A stretch of 64,000 bases of DNA from Cellulomonas sp. Leaf334 (lineage in GTDB: Bacteria > Actinomycetota > Actinomycetes > Actinomycetales > Cellulomonadaceae): NCBI RefSeq assembly GCF_001424195.1, contig NZ_LMOO01000001.1, positions 2,152,812 through 2,216,811 on the forward strand, read 5' to 3'. Both the position numbers and the translations under genes were made by a program. The notes below the pieces were generated by a model, which saw only the letters and a program-made list of their open reading frames with translations, had not been told where the DNA came from and made no database searches. Shown here piece after piece: positions 52,586 through 60,357 of the stretch (position 1 is its first letter; every line of letters starts with the position of its first letter).

Positions 52586-53161
52586 GTGCTGCTCTCCGAC
52601 CGTGACATCAGGGCCGAGCTCGAGTCGGGCCGCGTGGCCCTCGACCCCTATGAGCCCGCCATGCTCCAGCCGTCGAGCATCGACGTGCGGCTCGACCGGT
52701 ACTTCCGGCTGTTCGACAACCACAAGTACCCGTTCATCGACCCCGCGGCCGACCAGCCCGACCTGACGCGGCTGGTCGAGGCGTCCCCGGGGGAGCCGTT
52801 CGTGCTGCACCCCGGCGAGTTCGTCCTCGGGTCCACGTACGAGGCCGTGACGCTGCCCGACGACATCGCCGCGCGGCTGGAGGGCAAGTCGTCGCTCGGG
52901 CGGCTCGGGCTCCTCACGCACTCCACGGCCGGGTTCATCGACCCCGGGTTCTCCGGGCACGTGACCCTCGAGCTGTCCAACGTCGCGACGCTGCCGATCC
53001 TGCTGTGGCCCGGCATGAAGATCGGGCAGATGTGCTTCTTCCGGCTGTCGTCCGCGTCCGAGCACCCGTACGGGTCCTCCGAGTACGGCTCGCGATACCA
53101 GGGGCAGCGCGGCCCGACCGCATCGCGCTCCTTCCAGAACTTCCACCGGACGGACGTCTGA
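52586..53161 (+). CDS. dcd: dCTP deaminase (probably dUMP-forming)
   Basis: 191 residues from GTG 52586. Trimeric dUTPase-like fold: [56 protein letters not shown] with the active-site Glu, and [17 protein letters not shown]. Actinobacterial members such as that of Mycobacterium deaminate dCTP and hydrolyse it to dUMP in one enzyme; I expect the same here. The next gene starts four bases after its stop. Confidence 0.95.
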   Translation: MLLSDRDIRAELESGRVALDPYEPAMLQPSSIDVRLDRYFRLFDNHKYPFIDPAADQPDLTRLVEASPGEPFVLHPGEFVLGSTYEAVTLPDDIAARLEGKSSLGRLGLLTHSTAGFIDPGFSGHVTLELSNVATLPILLWPGMKIGQMCFFRLSSASEHPYGSSEYGSRYQGQRGPTASRSFQNFHRTDV

Positions 53162-53165
53162 GGCG

Positions 53166-54308
53166 ATGGCGAAGCTCACCCGCCTCCCCGCCGACGACCC
53201 CGGTCTCCGCGACCGCCACATCCTCGCGCTCCCGCCGGACGTCGCGGCCGACGAGGTCGAGGTGCTCGCCATCAGCCGGTTCGCCAACGCCCGGTGGGAG
53301 GAGGCGCCCCAGGACACGCTGCAGCCGCGCGGGATCATCGGTCCGATGACCGCCGCGCTCGGCATCCGATCCGTCGGCTCCGCGACCATCCCGACCCGCA
53401 CGCTCCGGCTCGCGCGCCTCTCGACGCTGAACGGCCCGTTCCGCATGGAGACCGGCGACGCCGTCAGCCTCGGGCTGCCGGCGGCGTCCACCCTCGCGTA
53501 CGTGCTGGTCTGCCCGCGGGAGCGCGGCGAGAAGCCCTACCCGGGCGGTGACCGCGACGGGCTCAAGCGCGCGTTCCCCGACGGCATGCCGATCCGCGAG
53601 GAGGAGCGCGTCCTGCAGTGGATGGTCGCCGCCGCCCGCCGCCTCGGCGGCTCCGTGCGCACCGGCGAGAACGGCACCGTGCTCACGCCCGACGTCGACA
53701 GCGCCATCGACCTCACCGTCCTGTCCGACTCCTGGCTCGAACCGGCCGAGGCGCTCGCCGTCGTCCAGCAGGTGCAGCCCCGCGCGCGGCTCAGCGAGGC
53801 CACGAGCACCTGGACCGGACCCACCCCCGGCGTCGGCCGGGACGCCCGTGGCCGCCCCGGCTGGGTGGCCGAGGCGGGCGGGCGCGGGCTGTCCGCAGCC
53901 CTGGAGCGCCACGGGGTCGACGACGAGGCCGAGCGGCAGCGGCTCATGGACGAGGCGTCCGCGTACGACGAGCTCATGCTCGCGGTGCCGCCCGTCCCCG
54001 AGGCGTACGGCGTGCTCGTCGACCTCGGGCACGACGGGACCCTGTCCGTCGAGGCCGGCGTCGAGACCGCGCTGCCGCCCCTCATGCGCGACCTGCCATG
54101 GACCCAGGGCGGCGTCGTCGCCTACCGCGTGCACTGGGAGCCCCCGTTCATCGAGGAGCTCGAGGCCGAGCGGCCGTCGTTCGAGCACCGCGTCGCCCGG
54201 TCCCGCGCCGCGCCGCTGGTGCAGGCTGTCGCGCGCGTGGTGCACGCCGCGATCGGAGGCGAGATCGCCGACGAGGCGGACTTTCTGGTGGACCCCGAGG
54301 ACGTCTGA
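53166..54308 (+). CDS. Uncharacterised protein, paralogue of 27653-28582
   Basis: 380 residues, four bases after dcd. Shares the motif order of the protein at 27653-28582 (LQWMVAAARRLGGSVR, AIDLTVLSDSW, YRVHWEPPFIEEL, closing VVHAAIGGEIADEADF) but is 71 residues longer, with an acidic helical insert around residues 215-275. No signal peptide or membrane helix. The fold looks alpha/beta; no catalytic motif recognised. Probably cotranscribed with dcd. Confidence 0.8.
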   Translation: MAKLTRLPADDPGLRDRHILALPPDVAADEVEVLAISRFANARWEEAPQDTLQPRGIIGPMTAALGIRSVGSATIPTRTLRLARLSTLNGPFRMETGDAVSLGLPAASTLAYVLVCPRERGEKPYPGGDRDGLKRAFPDGMPIREEERVLQWMVAAARRLGGSVRTGENGTVLTPDVDSAIDLTVLSDSWLEPAEALAVVQQVQPRARLSEATSTWTGPTPGVGRDARGRPGWVAEAGGRGLSAALERHGVDDEAERQRLMDEASAYDELMLAVPPVPEAYGVLVDLGHDGTLSVEAGVETALPPLMRDLPWTQGGVVAYRVHWEPPFIEELEAERPSFEHRVARSRAAPLVQAVARVVHAAIGGEIADEADFLVDPEDV

Positions 54309-54407
54309 CGACGGTTAGGCCGGACAGGTGATCCCACCCCGCCCGGTTGCCGCGGTGAACAGGTCTTCATACGGTCGACGGAAGCGCAGAGCTATGGGGG
54401 CTCGACG

Positions 54408-55436
54408 ATGACGTCGCTGAAGCAGGAGACCGCTGGAGCGGGAACGTGGCTCCTCCGCGGCCTGCTCGCGCTCGCGGCCCTCGTGCTGCTCGTCCTCGTG
54501 CAGGCCGTCCTCGCCGCCCCGCCCGCGCGTGCCGACGACTCGCCGCCGCGCACCGACGTCGTCGCCGAGCTGCTGTCGCCGGTGGTCGACGCGGTGGTCG
54601 CTCCGGTGGAGCCGGTCGTGTCCGGGGTGGTCGCGCCGGTGGAGCCCCTCGTGTCCGGCGTCGTCGCGCCGGTGGTGTTCGCGGTGCTCGCGCCCGTGAC
54701 GCCGGTGGTGTCCGCGGTGGCTGCGCCGGTGGCTCCCGTCGTCGAGGCGGTCGCCGCACCCGTCGCGCCCGTGGTCGAAGGCGTCGTCGCGCCGGTGGTT
54801 CCCGTCGTCGCACCCGTCGTCGACCTCGCCTCCCCGGTGCTCGACAGCGCGGCCCCGGTCGTCTCCGCCGTCGCACCCGTCGTCGACGCGCTCGACCCCG
54901 TCGTCGCACCGCTCGGCCCCGTGCTGGCGCCCCTCGGCGGGGCGCTCGCTCCGGTGCTCGACGCGCTGGGACCGCTCGTCGGGGTGCTGCAGCCCGTGGT
55001 CGACGTCCTGGAGCCGGTCGTCGAGCCCGTCACCGGGATCCTCCTGCCCGTGCCTGGGACCAGCGACCCGCACCCGGCCCTGGACGTCGCGGACACGGTC
55101 GTGCCGGCGTCCGCCACGGCCGCCGTCCGCGTGCCGGACCTCGGCGCCGCCGTCGTGCGCCACGTGCCGCAGGCGGGCGTGCCGGCTGTCGACCACCGGG
55201 CGCCCGTCCCCGTCCCCGCCCCCTCCCAGCCTGCGCCGACCGACCCCGCGCCGGGCGTTCCCGCCGTTCCCGTACCCCCGGGCTCCGCCACCAACGGTGG
55301 CCGCACCGTCGTGGACGCGGCCGTCGTCGGCGGCCCCGCCCACGCCGCAGCACCCCTGGGCCGATGCCTGCTCGGTGTAGTCCCCGTGACGTCCGCCGCC
55401 CCGCCCGCCGCCGAGGTCCCCAGCTCCCCTGCCTGA
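54408..55436 (+). CDS. Secreted protein of 11- and 7-residue APV repeats
   Basis: 342 residues. A signal-like helix at 14-42 ends ARADD. Residues 57-213 (54576-55046) are repeats on the pattern APVxPVVxxV plus one residue, in units of 11 mixed with 7 or 8, e.g. APVEPVVSGVV, APVAPVVEAVA, APVVPVV. Only V, A, P, L, G with scattered D/E occur. The spacing would give an amphipathic rod or beta-stack. The rest is Pro/Ala-rich and disordered. It is 75 bases before the chaplin-like gene on the same strand. No family recognised. Confidence 0.8.
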   Translation: MTSLKQETAGAGTWLLRGLLALAALVLLVLVQAVLAAPPARADDSPPRTDVVAELLSPVVDAVVAPVEPVVSGVVAPVEPLVSGVVAPVVFAVLAPVTPVVSAVAAPVAPVVEAVAAPVAPVVEGVVAPVVPVVAPVVDLASPVLDSAAPVVSAVAPVVDALDPVVAPLGPVLAPLGGALAPVLDALGPLVGVLQPVVDVLEPVVEPVTGILLPVPGTSDPHPALDVADTVVPASATAAVRVPDLGAAVVRHVPQAGVPAVDHRAPVPVPAPSQPAPTDPAPGVPAVPVPPGSATNGGRTVVDAAVVGGPAHAAAPLGRCLLGVVPVTSAAPPAAEVPSSPA

Positions 55437-55511
55437 CCGGAGGCCGGTCGCACCCGTGCGACACGCGTCCAGGCCCGTCCGGGCCATCCGATCAGCAGGA
55501 GGAGCTCCGCC

Positions 55512-56831
55512 ATGCACACCTACGTCCGGCGAGCGCTGCAGACAGCACTCGTGACAGGCGGCCTCGTCGCCGCCGGGGCCTCGATGGCCCACGCAGAAGA
55601 ACCCGCTCACGACCACGCCGTCGTGGCCGTCGACCTCCGCCTCGGCAGCACCGAGGGCATCCTCGACCTGGCACCCGACCAGGTCGTGCACGCACCCGTC
55701 CACGTCCCGGTCGACGTGTCGGGGGTCGCGCTCGCGGTCGGCGGGGACAGCCTCGTCCGGTCCGCGCCCGCGGCCGATGCGGCTCCCGCGGCTCCGGCTC
55801 CGGCGGCTCCGGCCCCCGACCGCGCCGCTCTCGTGGAGGCGCCGATCAGCGTCCCCGTGACCGTGTCGGGGGTCGCCGTCGGCGTCCTCGGTGACGCGGC
55901 CGTGGTCGGGGGCGGTGGTGCCTCCGGCGGGACGGCGGCACCCGCGACGGCGGACGACGCGGTCGTGGCGGCGCCCGTCACGGTGCCGGTGGACGTGTCG
56001 GGGGTCGCCGTCGGCATCCTCGGTGACGCGGCCGTCGTTCGGCCGGCGTCCGGGGCGTCCGGTGGTGCGGCGGTGGGGAACAGCCTGGTGGCTGCTCCGG
56101 TCGTGGTGCCTGTGGACGTGTCCGGGGTCGCCCTCGGGGTGCTCGGGGACGCGGCTGTGGTCGGGTCGTCGGGGTCGTCGTCGTCCGGAGGAGCGTCCGT
56201 CGGGGATGCGCTGGTGGCGGCTCCCGTGACGGTTCCCGTGGACGTGTCCGGGGTCGCGCTGGGGGTGCTCGGGGACGCGATCGTCACCGGCGGATCCGGT
56301 TCGTCCGGGGGCTCGTCCGGGGGTGACGCGCCCGGTCGTTCCGACGGTGCGCTCGTCGCGGTGCCGGTGACCGCTCCGGTCACCGTCACGGACGTCGCCG
56401 TCGGCGTCGTCGGCGAGGCGGTCGTGACGCCGGTGAGGACGACGCCCGGCACGACGCCGGGCACGACGCCCGGCACGACGCCGGGCACCTCGCCCGGCTC
56501 GACGCCTGGTTCGTCGGTCGGTCGGACGCCGGGCGGGTCGCCTGGTACGGGGCCGGCGGTCGGGGTCGTCGGTGCCGGTGTCGTGGGTGCGTCGGTGGTG
56601 TCCGCCGACGGAACCGTGCTCGGCGCGGGCGCGACGACGGCGGCGGGCGGTGCGGGGCTCGCGGACACGGGCTGGACGCCGTGGGCCGCGTTCGCCGGGC
56701 TGTTCCTGGTCGCGCTGGGCGTGACGTTGCGCCGGACGGCGACCACGCGTCGGTCGACGACGAGCCCGTTCACGCACCCGGCGCTCCTGGACCGCGTGCC
56801 GACCCAGCGGGGGGAGACACAGGCCCGGTGA
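55512..56831 (+). CDS. Cysteine-free chaplin-like surface protein with LADTG sorting signal
   Basis: 439 residues; AGGAGGAG upstream of ATG. Signal peptide ends AHAEE. Six repeats of about 26 residues (57-83, 107-132, 150-176, 191-218, 233-258, 279-306) on the theme APVTVPVDVSGVAVGVLGDA, close to the Streptomyces chaplin motif PVxxPVNVCGNxVxVxG but with Ser in place of Cys. Gly/Ser linkers separate them; then a (TPGT)n stalk, LADTG (383-387), a membrane helix and RRTATTRR. The ending fits a class E sortase substrate, though 25 residues follow the basic patch. Likely wall-linked and surface-active. Confidence 0.82.
   Translation: MHTYVRRALQTALVTGGLVAAGASMAHAEEPAHDHAVVAVDLRLGSTEGILDLAPDQVVHAPVHVPVDVSGVALAVGGDSLVRSAPAADAAPAAPAPAAPAPDRAALVEAPISVPVTVSGVAVGVLGDAAVVGGGGASGGTAAPATADDAVVAAPVTVPVDVSGVAVGILGDAAVVRPASGASGGAAVGNSLVAAPVVVPVDVSGVALGVLGDAAVVGSSGSSSSGGASVGDALVAAPVTVPVDVSGVALGVLGDAIVTGGSGSSGGSSGGDAPGRSDGALVAVPVTAPVTVTDVAVGVVGEAVVTPVRTTPGTTPGTTPGTTPGTSPGSTPGSSVGRTPGGSPGTGPAVGVVGAGVVGASVVSADGTVLGAGATTAAGGAGLADTGWTPWAAFAGLFLVALGVTLRRTATTRRSTTSPFTHPALLDRVPTQRGETQAR
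56436..56515 (+). repeat. 12-bp tandem repeat coding the TPGT stalk
   Basis: Units such as ACGACGCCCGGC and ACGACGCCGGGC follow one another at least four times, then decay into TCGCCCGGCTCGACGCCTGG. They encode (TPGT)n in the chaplin-like protein. Such runs vary in copy number by slippage. Confidence 0.75.
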
Positions 56832-56918
56832 CCGGTACGCCGCCGTCGGGTCCGTGGGGAGGTCGCGGGGGATCGCTCCGCGGGCCCGGGCGGCGGTGAC
56901 CGGACTAGGGTCGCCTGC

Positions 56919-57386
56919 GTGACCCCCGCAGCGCGCAGGAGTGCCGGACTGCTGGTGTTCCGACGGTCGGCCGGGCTCGAGGTGCTGCTCGGGCACATGG
57001 GCGGTCCGTTCTGGGCGCGCAAGGACGCAGGCGCGTGGACGATCCCGAAGGGCGAGCCGTCGCCGGGCGAGGACCCGTACGCGACCGCGCTCCGGGAGTT
57101 CGCGGAGGAGATCGGGGTGCCCGCGCCGTCGTCGGACCCGATCCCGCTCGGTGACGTCCGGCAGAGCGGCGGCAAGGTCGTCACCGCGTGGGCGCTGGAG
57201 GGAGACCTCGACGCGTCCGCGATCGCCAGCAACCTCATCGAGATCGCCTGGCCGCCGCGGTCGGGGCGGACGCTGATGGTGCCCGAGCTCGACCGGGCCG
57301 GGTGGTTCGTGCCCGACGAGGCGCGACGGCTCGTCGTGACCGCGCAGGCGGCGTTCGTGGACCGGCTGGAGGACCTGCTCAGGTGA
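56919..57386 (+). CDS. Nudix hydrolase
   Basis: 155 residues from GTG 56919. Nudix box G-x5-E-x7-REFAEE-x-GV is complete (from GEPSPGE, about residue 46). Start SAGLLVFRRSAGLEVLLGHMGGPFW and later DRAGWFVPDEARR resemble the NUDIX group that removes pyrophosphate from small nucleotides; exact substrate unknown. Converges on the MBL-fold gene with 8 bases of overlap. Confidence 0.92.
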   Translation: MTPAARRSAGLLVFRRSAGLEVLLGHMGGPFWARKDAGAWTIPKGEPSPGEDPYATALREFAEEIGVPAPSSDPIPLGDVRQSGGKVVTAWALEGDLDASAIASNLIEIAWPPRSGRTLMVPELDRAGWFVPDEARRLVVTAQAAFVDRLEDLLR

Positions 57387-58194
57387 GGTGGTCGAAGTCG
57401 CCGTTCGCCCAGCCGATGTGCCGGTCGGCGGAGCGGCGGACGACCTCCTTCGCGTCGGCCGCGATGACGTTGGCGAAGTTGCCGTAGAGGCGGTCGAACT
57501 CCAGCCGGTCGACGTGGTCGGCGACGCGACGCGCGACCGCACCGGACAGCGGCAGGTGGTTCGGGTAGCTGCGCATGAAGGCGACGGACCGCCGGTCCGG
57601 GTTGGCGAAGATCGTGTCGCCGCTCAGCAGCACGCCCTTGCCCGCCGCCCCGGCCGTCCAGTGTGCGATCGCGCTGCCGGGGAAGTGGCCGCCCGGCTGG
57701 GACAGCGTGACGCCCGGCAGGACCTCCAGCTCACCGGACCACGTCCGGATGACCGGGTCGGGCCGGTTGATCCAGTGCGCGTCGGCCTCGGCGACGAGGA
57801 CCGGCGGGTTGCCCAGCGCACGGCTCCACTCCACCTGCACGCCGTACATGTGGGGGTGGCTCGCGGTGATCGCCCGGACGGGACCGAGGGCTCGGACGCG
57901 CTCGACCACGTCGTCGTCGAGGAACCCGATCGGGTCCCACAGCAGGCTGCCCTCCGGGGTGACGAGCAGCTTCGACTGCTGGCCGATCCCGGCGCTCGGC
58001 GAGCTGGTGATCGCGAACAGGTCCGGCTCGAGCTCCTCCAGCTGCGCGCGGTACCCCTGCGCGGCGAGCTCCTCCAGGGTGGTCCAGCGCTGGCCCGACG
58101 CGGGCACCCACTGGCGTTCGTCGGCACAGATCGGGCAGACGTCGAGCTGCTCGGCACTCTCCACGGCGCACGTGGCGCAGATCCAGAAGGTCAT
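57379..58194 (-). CDS. MBL-fold hydrolase with N-terminal zinc ribbon
   Basis: 271 residues from ATG 58194. The first 25 residues hold a rubredoxin-like ribbon (CATCAVESAEQLDVCPIC). A metallo-beta-lactamase fold follows with metal-site segments ITASHPHMYG, PGGHFPGSAIAHW and LLSGDTIF. The first motif is HPHMYG rather than HxHxDH, so the metal site is altered. Role unknown; located five bases before a DinB gene on the same strand. Confidence 0.85.
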   Translation of the reverse strand: MTFWICATCAVESAEQLDVCPICADERQWVPASGQRWTTLEELAAQGYRAQLEELEPDLFAITSSPSAGIGQQSKLLVTPEGSLLWDPIGFLDDDVVERVRALGPVRAITASHPHMYGVQVEWSRALGNPPVLVAEADAHWINRPDPVIRTWSGELEVLPGVTLSQPGGHFPGSAIAHWTAGAAGKGVLLSGDTIFANPDRRSVAFMRSYPNHLPLSGAVARRVADHVDRLEFDRLYGNFANVIAADAKEVVRRSADRHIGWANGDFDHLT

Positions 58195-58199
58195 GCCCG

Positions 58200-58814
58200 T
58201 CACGCTAGCCGGAGGTACAGGTCCCGGAGGAGGGCAATCTCGGCGCCGTGGTGGACGACCTCCTGGTTGACCCACCAGACGATGTCGAGGAACACGTCCT
58301 CCGCGTCGGAGCCGTCGGGGTAGGTGCTGTGGCCGACGGTGTCGAGGGCGTCGTCGTCGGCGCGCAGGAGGGTCGCGCGCCAGGCGGCGGATGCGGCGGT
58401 CAGCCCCGTGATCGCACCCGTCGCGGTGCCCTGCGGCTCGTCGGACTCGTCGGTCAGGGAGTGGGTGCCGTCGGTGTGGTCGGCGCGGCCCGCCAGCATC
58501 GTCGTCAGGTGGTTGATGCGCCACGCGATCGTCGTGACGGGCGGCGGCCACGGGTGCGGGCGGCCGCCGTCGCGGCCCCACTCGCCCGCACCGACGAGGA
58601 CCGTCGCGCCGACCCCCGGCCCGTCCGCGTGCCGGCGGACCGACCAGCTGCCCGGCACCGGCTCCCACAGCAGCTCCGTGTCGGTCAGCGGCGGGACCTC
58701 CACCTGCTCGCCGTCGCCGCTGTCCATCGTCGGACCGGTGAGGCGGTGCAGGAGACGCTCGCACGCGAAGTCGTACTCGGCGAGGAGCGGGGCGAGGCGG
58801 GCGGGTACGGGCAT
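58200..58814 (-). CDS. DinB-like protein
   Basis: 204 residues from ATG 58814. Four-helix DinB layout: LLAEYDFACERLLHRLTG, ITTIAWRINHLTTML-type helix (TTIAWRINHLTTMLAGRADH) and a closing VNQEVVHHGAEIALLRDLY with the paired His that bind metal. It also has WSVRR, common in DinB_2 proteins. Detoxification or thiol-transfer role inferred from family. Close upstream of the MBL gene. Confidence 0.85.
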   Translation of the reverse strand: MPVPARLAPLLAEYDFACERLLHRLTGPTMDSGDGEQVEVPPLTDTELLWEPVPGSWSVRRHADGPGVGATVLVGAGEWGRDGGRPHPWPPPVTTIAWRINHLTTMLAGRADHTDGTHSLTDESDEPQGTATGAITGLTAASAAWRATLLRADDDALDTVGHSTYPDGSDAEDVFLDIVWWVNQEVVHHGAEIALLRDLYLRLA

Positions 58815-58855
58815 CCCCCGACAGTCGTCCTGGGCGGCGCCGACCGCAACAGGAT

Positions 58856-59506
58856 TCAGGACAGGCCGAGCGCCGCCAGCGTCTCCGGGCCGAGGGGGAC
58901 CGGGTTGTCCGGGTGGGCGACCGCGTGGCCGTCGACGACCGTGTAGAAGCCCTGGTCGACGTTCACCGGGGTCGGCGGCCAGTCGCCCTCCAGGTCCGCG
59001 AGGTCGTCGAGCAGGATCACGTACGTACCCCCGGGGACGAGGTCGTCGCGCCCTTCGGCGCCCCCGCTCGAGTACGCGATCTCGAGCGTGGTCCCGGGTT
59101 GCACCGGCCCCTTCGCCGACGCGGTGACGTCGACCGACGCGATCGTGCGCCCGAAGCCCTCGGAGTCGTCGCGGGCCGTCGACGTGAACGTGCCGCGGAC
59201 GATGAGGTCGGCTTCCCCCTCCAGCTCCGCCGTGGTCGCGTAGTAGGGGTAGTCGGCGCTGCCGCCGGACTGCGGCTCGGGCAGCAGCGGGGCGACGACC
59301 ACCACGGCGACCACCGCGGCCGCGACCGCTCCGGCGATGCCGGCGACCCACCGCACCGTGCGGGTGCGGCGCGGCGCGAGCGGCACCGTGCGCGCCGTGC
59401 TCGGCACCAGCGCGCGCAGCTCGGCGCGGCCCCGTGGGCTCAGCCGCGCGGAGCGGTCCTCCGGGACCGGGTTGGCGTCGCGGAGCAGGGTGCGGGTGCT
59501 CGTCAT
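58856..59506 (-). CDS. CU044_5270-like membrane protein paired with ECF sigma
   Basis: 216 residues, ATGA overlap with the sigma gene. Cytoplasmic N-terminus with the LLRDANPVP motif, one membrane helix at about 52-75 (WVAGIAGAVAAAVVAVVVVAPLL), and an external beta-domain (DLIVRGTFTSTARDD, PGGTYVILLDDLADLEG). In this position it may anchor or inhibit the sigma factor. No zinc anti-sigma motif. Confidence 0.75.
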   Translation of the reverse strand: MTSTRTLLRDANPVPEDRSARLSPRGRAELRALVPSTARTVPLAPRRTRTVRWVAGIAGAVAAAVVAVVVVAPLLPEPQSGGSADYPYYATTAELEGEADLIVRGTFTSTARDDSEGFGRTIASVDVTASAKGPVQPGTTLEIAYSSGGAEGRDDLVPGGTYVILLDDLADLEGDWPPTPVNVDQGFYTVVDGHAVAHPDNPVPLGPETLAALGLS

Positions 59507-59979
59507 GACCGGTCCTCCCGGTAGGCCGTACGGAACGCGCGGCGGGCGCGGTGGAGGCGGACCCAGACGGCCGACGTCGAGATGCCGAGCACGTGCGCGA
59601 GCTCCGCGCCGCTGAGCTCGTCCCAGTAGCGCAGCCTCAGCAGGTCCCGCGTGGCGTCGTCGAGGCGGTCGAGCGCGTCGAGGACGTCGTCGTCGGGAGG
59701 GTCCTGCACTGTCGCAGGCTGCGTCCGCCGCGCACGCATCTCCGACCGCACGTGGTTGCGCACGACGTTCTCGGCGGTGACGAACAGCCAGCCCGTGCCG
59801 ACGTCGACGCCCTCGCAGGTGCGGGTCCACGCGATGCGGAACACCTCGGCGGCGACGTCCTCCGCGTCGTGAGGCCCGATGCGTCGCGCCGCGTACCGCA
59901 CGATGCGGCCGTGCGTGGCCTCGTAGAGCGCAGCGAACTCCGCCTCGACGCGGGGGTCGTCGGTCTCGATGACGTTCAC
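59503..59979 (-). CDS. ECF sigma factor
   Basis: 158 residues. Region 2: RIVRYAARRIGPHDAEDVAAEVFRIAW; region 4: YWDELSGAELAHVLGISTSAVWVRLHRAR. Short ECF type. Overlaps its membrane partner by four bases. No conserved auto-promoter recognised in front. Confidence 0.92.
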   Translation of the reverse strand: MNVIETDDPRVEAEFAALYEATHGRIVRYAARRIGPHDAEDVAAEVFRIAWTRTCEGVDVGTGWLFVTAENVVRNHVRSEMRARRTQPATVQDPPDDDVLDALDRLDDATRDLLRLRYWDELSGAELAHVLGISTSAVWVRLHRARRAFRTAYREDRS

Positions 59980-60009
59980 ACCCCTAGATGTCCGCCGGAG
60001 CCCGGAACC

Positions 60010-60357
60010 TTACGCGGGCCTCACCACGCACCACTCGTTGCCCTCCGGGTCGAGCAGCACCTGGAACGAGCCGGCCGTGTCGACGTGGATCTCGCCGACC
60101 CTCGCCGCCCCCAGCGCCTCCGCCTGGACGGTGGCCTCGGCGATGTCGTCGACCACGACGTCGAGGTGGACACGGTTCTTCACCACCTTGCCCTCGGGCA
60201 CCCGTTGGAACGCGACACGCGTCCAGCCCGGCGGGTCGACGTAGTGCCAGCCGTCGTTCCGGCCCACCGGGGTGCCGCCGAGCACGTCGGCCCAGAAGCG
60301 CACGAGCACCGCCGGCTCGGCACAGTCGAAGACGACCTCGTCGATGCGTCCGATCAT
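60010..60357 (-). CDS. VOC/glyoxalase-family protein
   Basis: 115 residues. IDEVVFDCAEPAVLVRFWADVLG opens the beta-alpha-beta-beta-beta unit, and VLLDPEGNEWCVVRP closes it with the Glu common in this family; KNRVHLDVVVDDIAEA lies between. ATGA overlap with the ABC exporter gene, so they are cotranslated. It may be a self-protection protein for what the exporter pumps; that is inference. Confidence 0.9.
   Translation of the reverse strand: MIGRIDEVVFDCAEPAVLVRFWADVLGGTPVGRNDGWHYVDPPGWTRVAFQRVPEGKVVKNRVHLDVVVDDIAEATVQAEALGAARVGEIHVDTAGSFQVLLDPEGNEWCVVRPA

Noticed and set aside
55447-55462. GTCGCACccGTGCGAC as a terminator between the two surface-protein genes
   Set aside because: A two-base loop is too tight for a normal terminator and no T-run follows; it could as well be an operator, so I left it unassigned.
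55680-56515. CRISPR-like or mobile repeat array
   Set aside because: The repeats are in-frame protein repeats with degenerate DNA; no CRISPR array or transposase was seen anywhere in the window.
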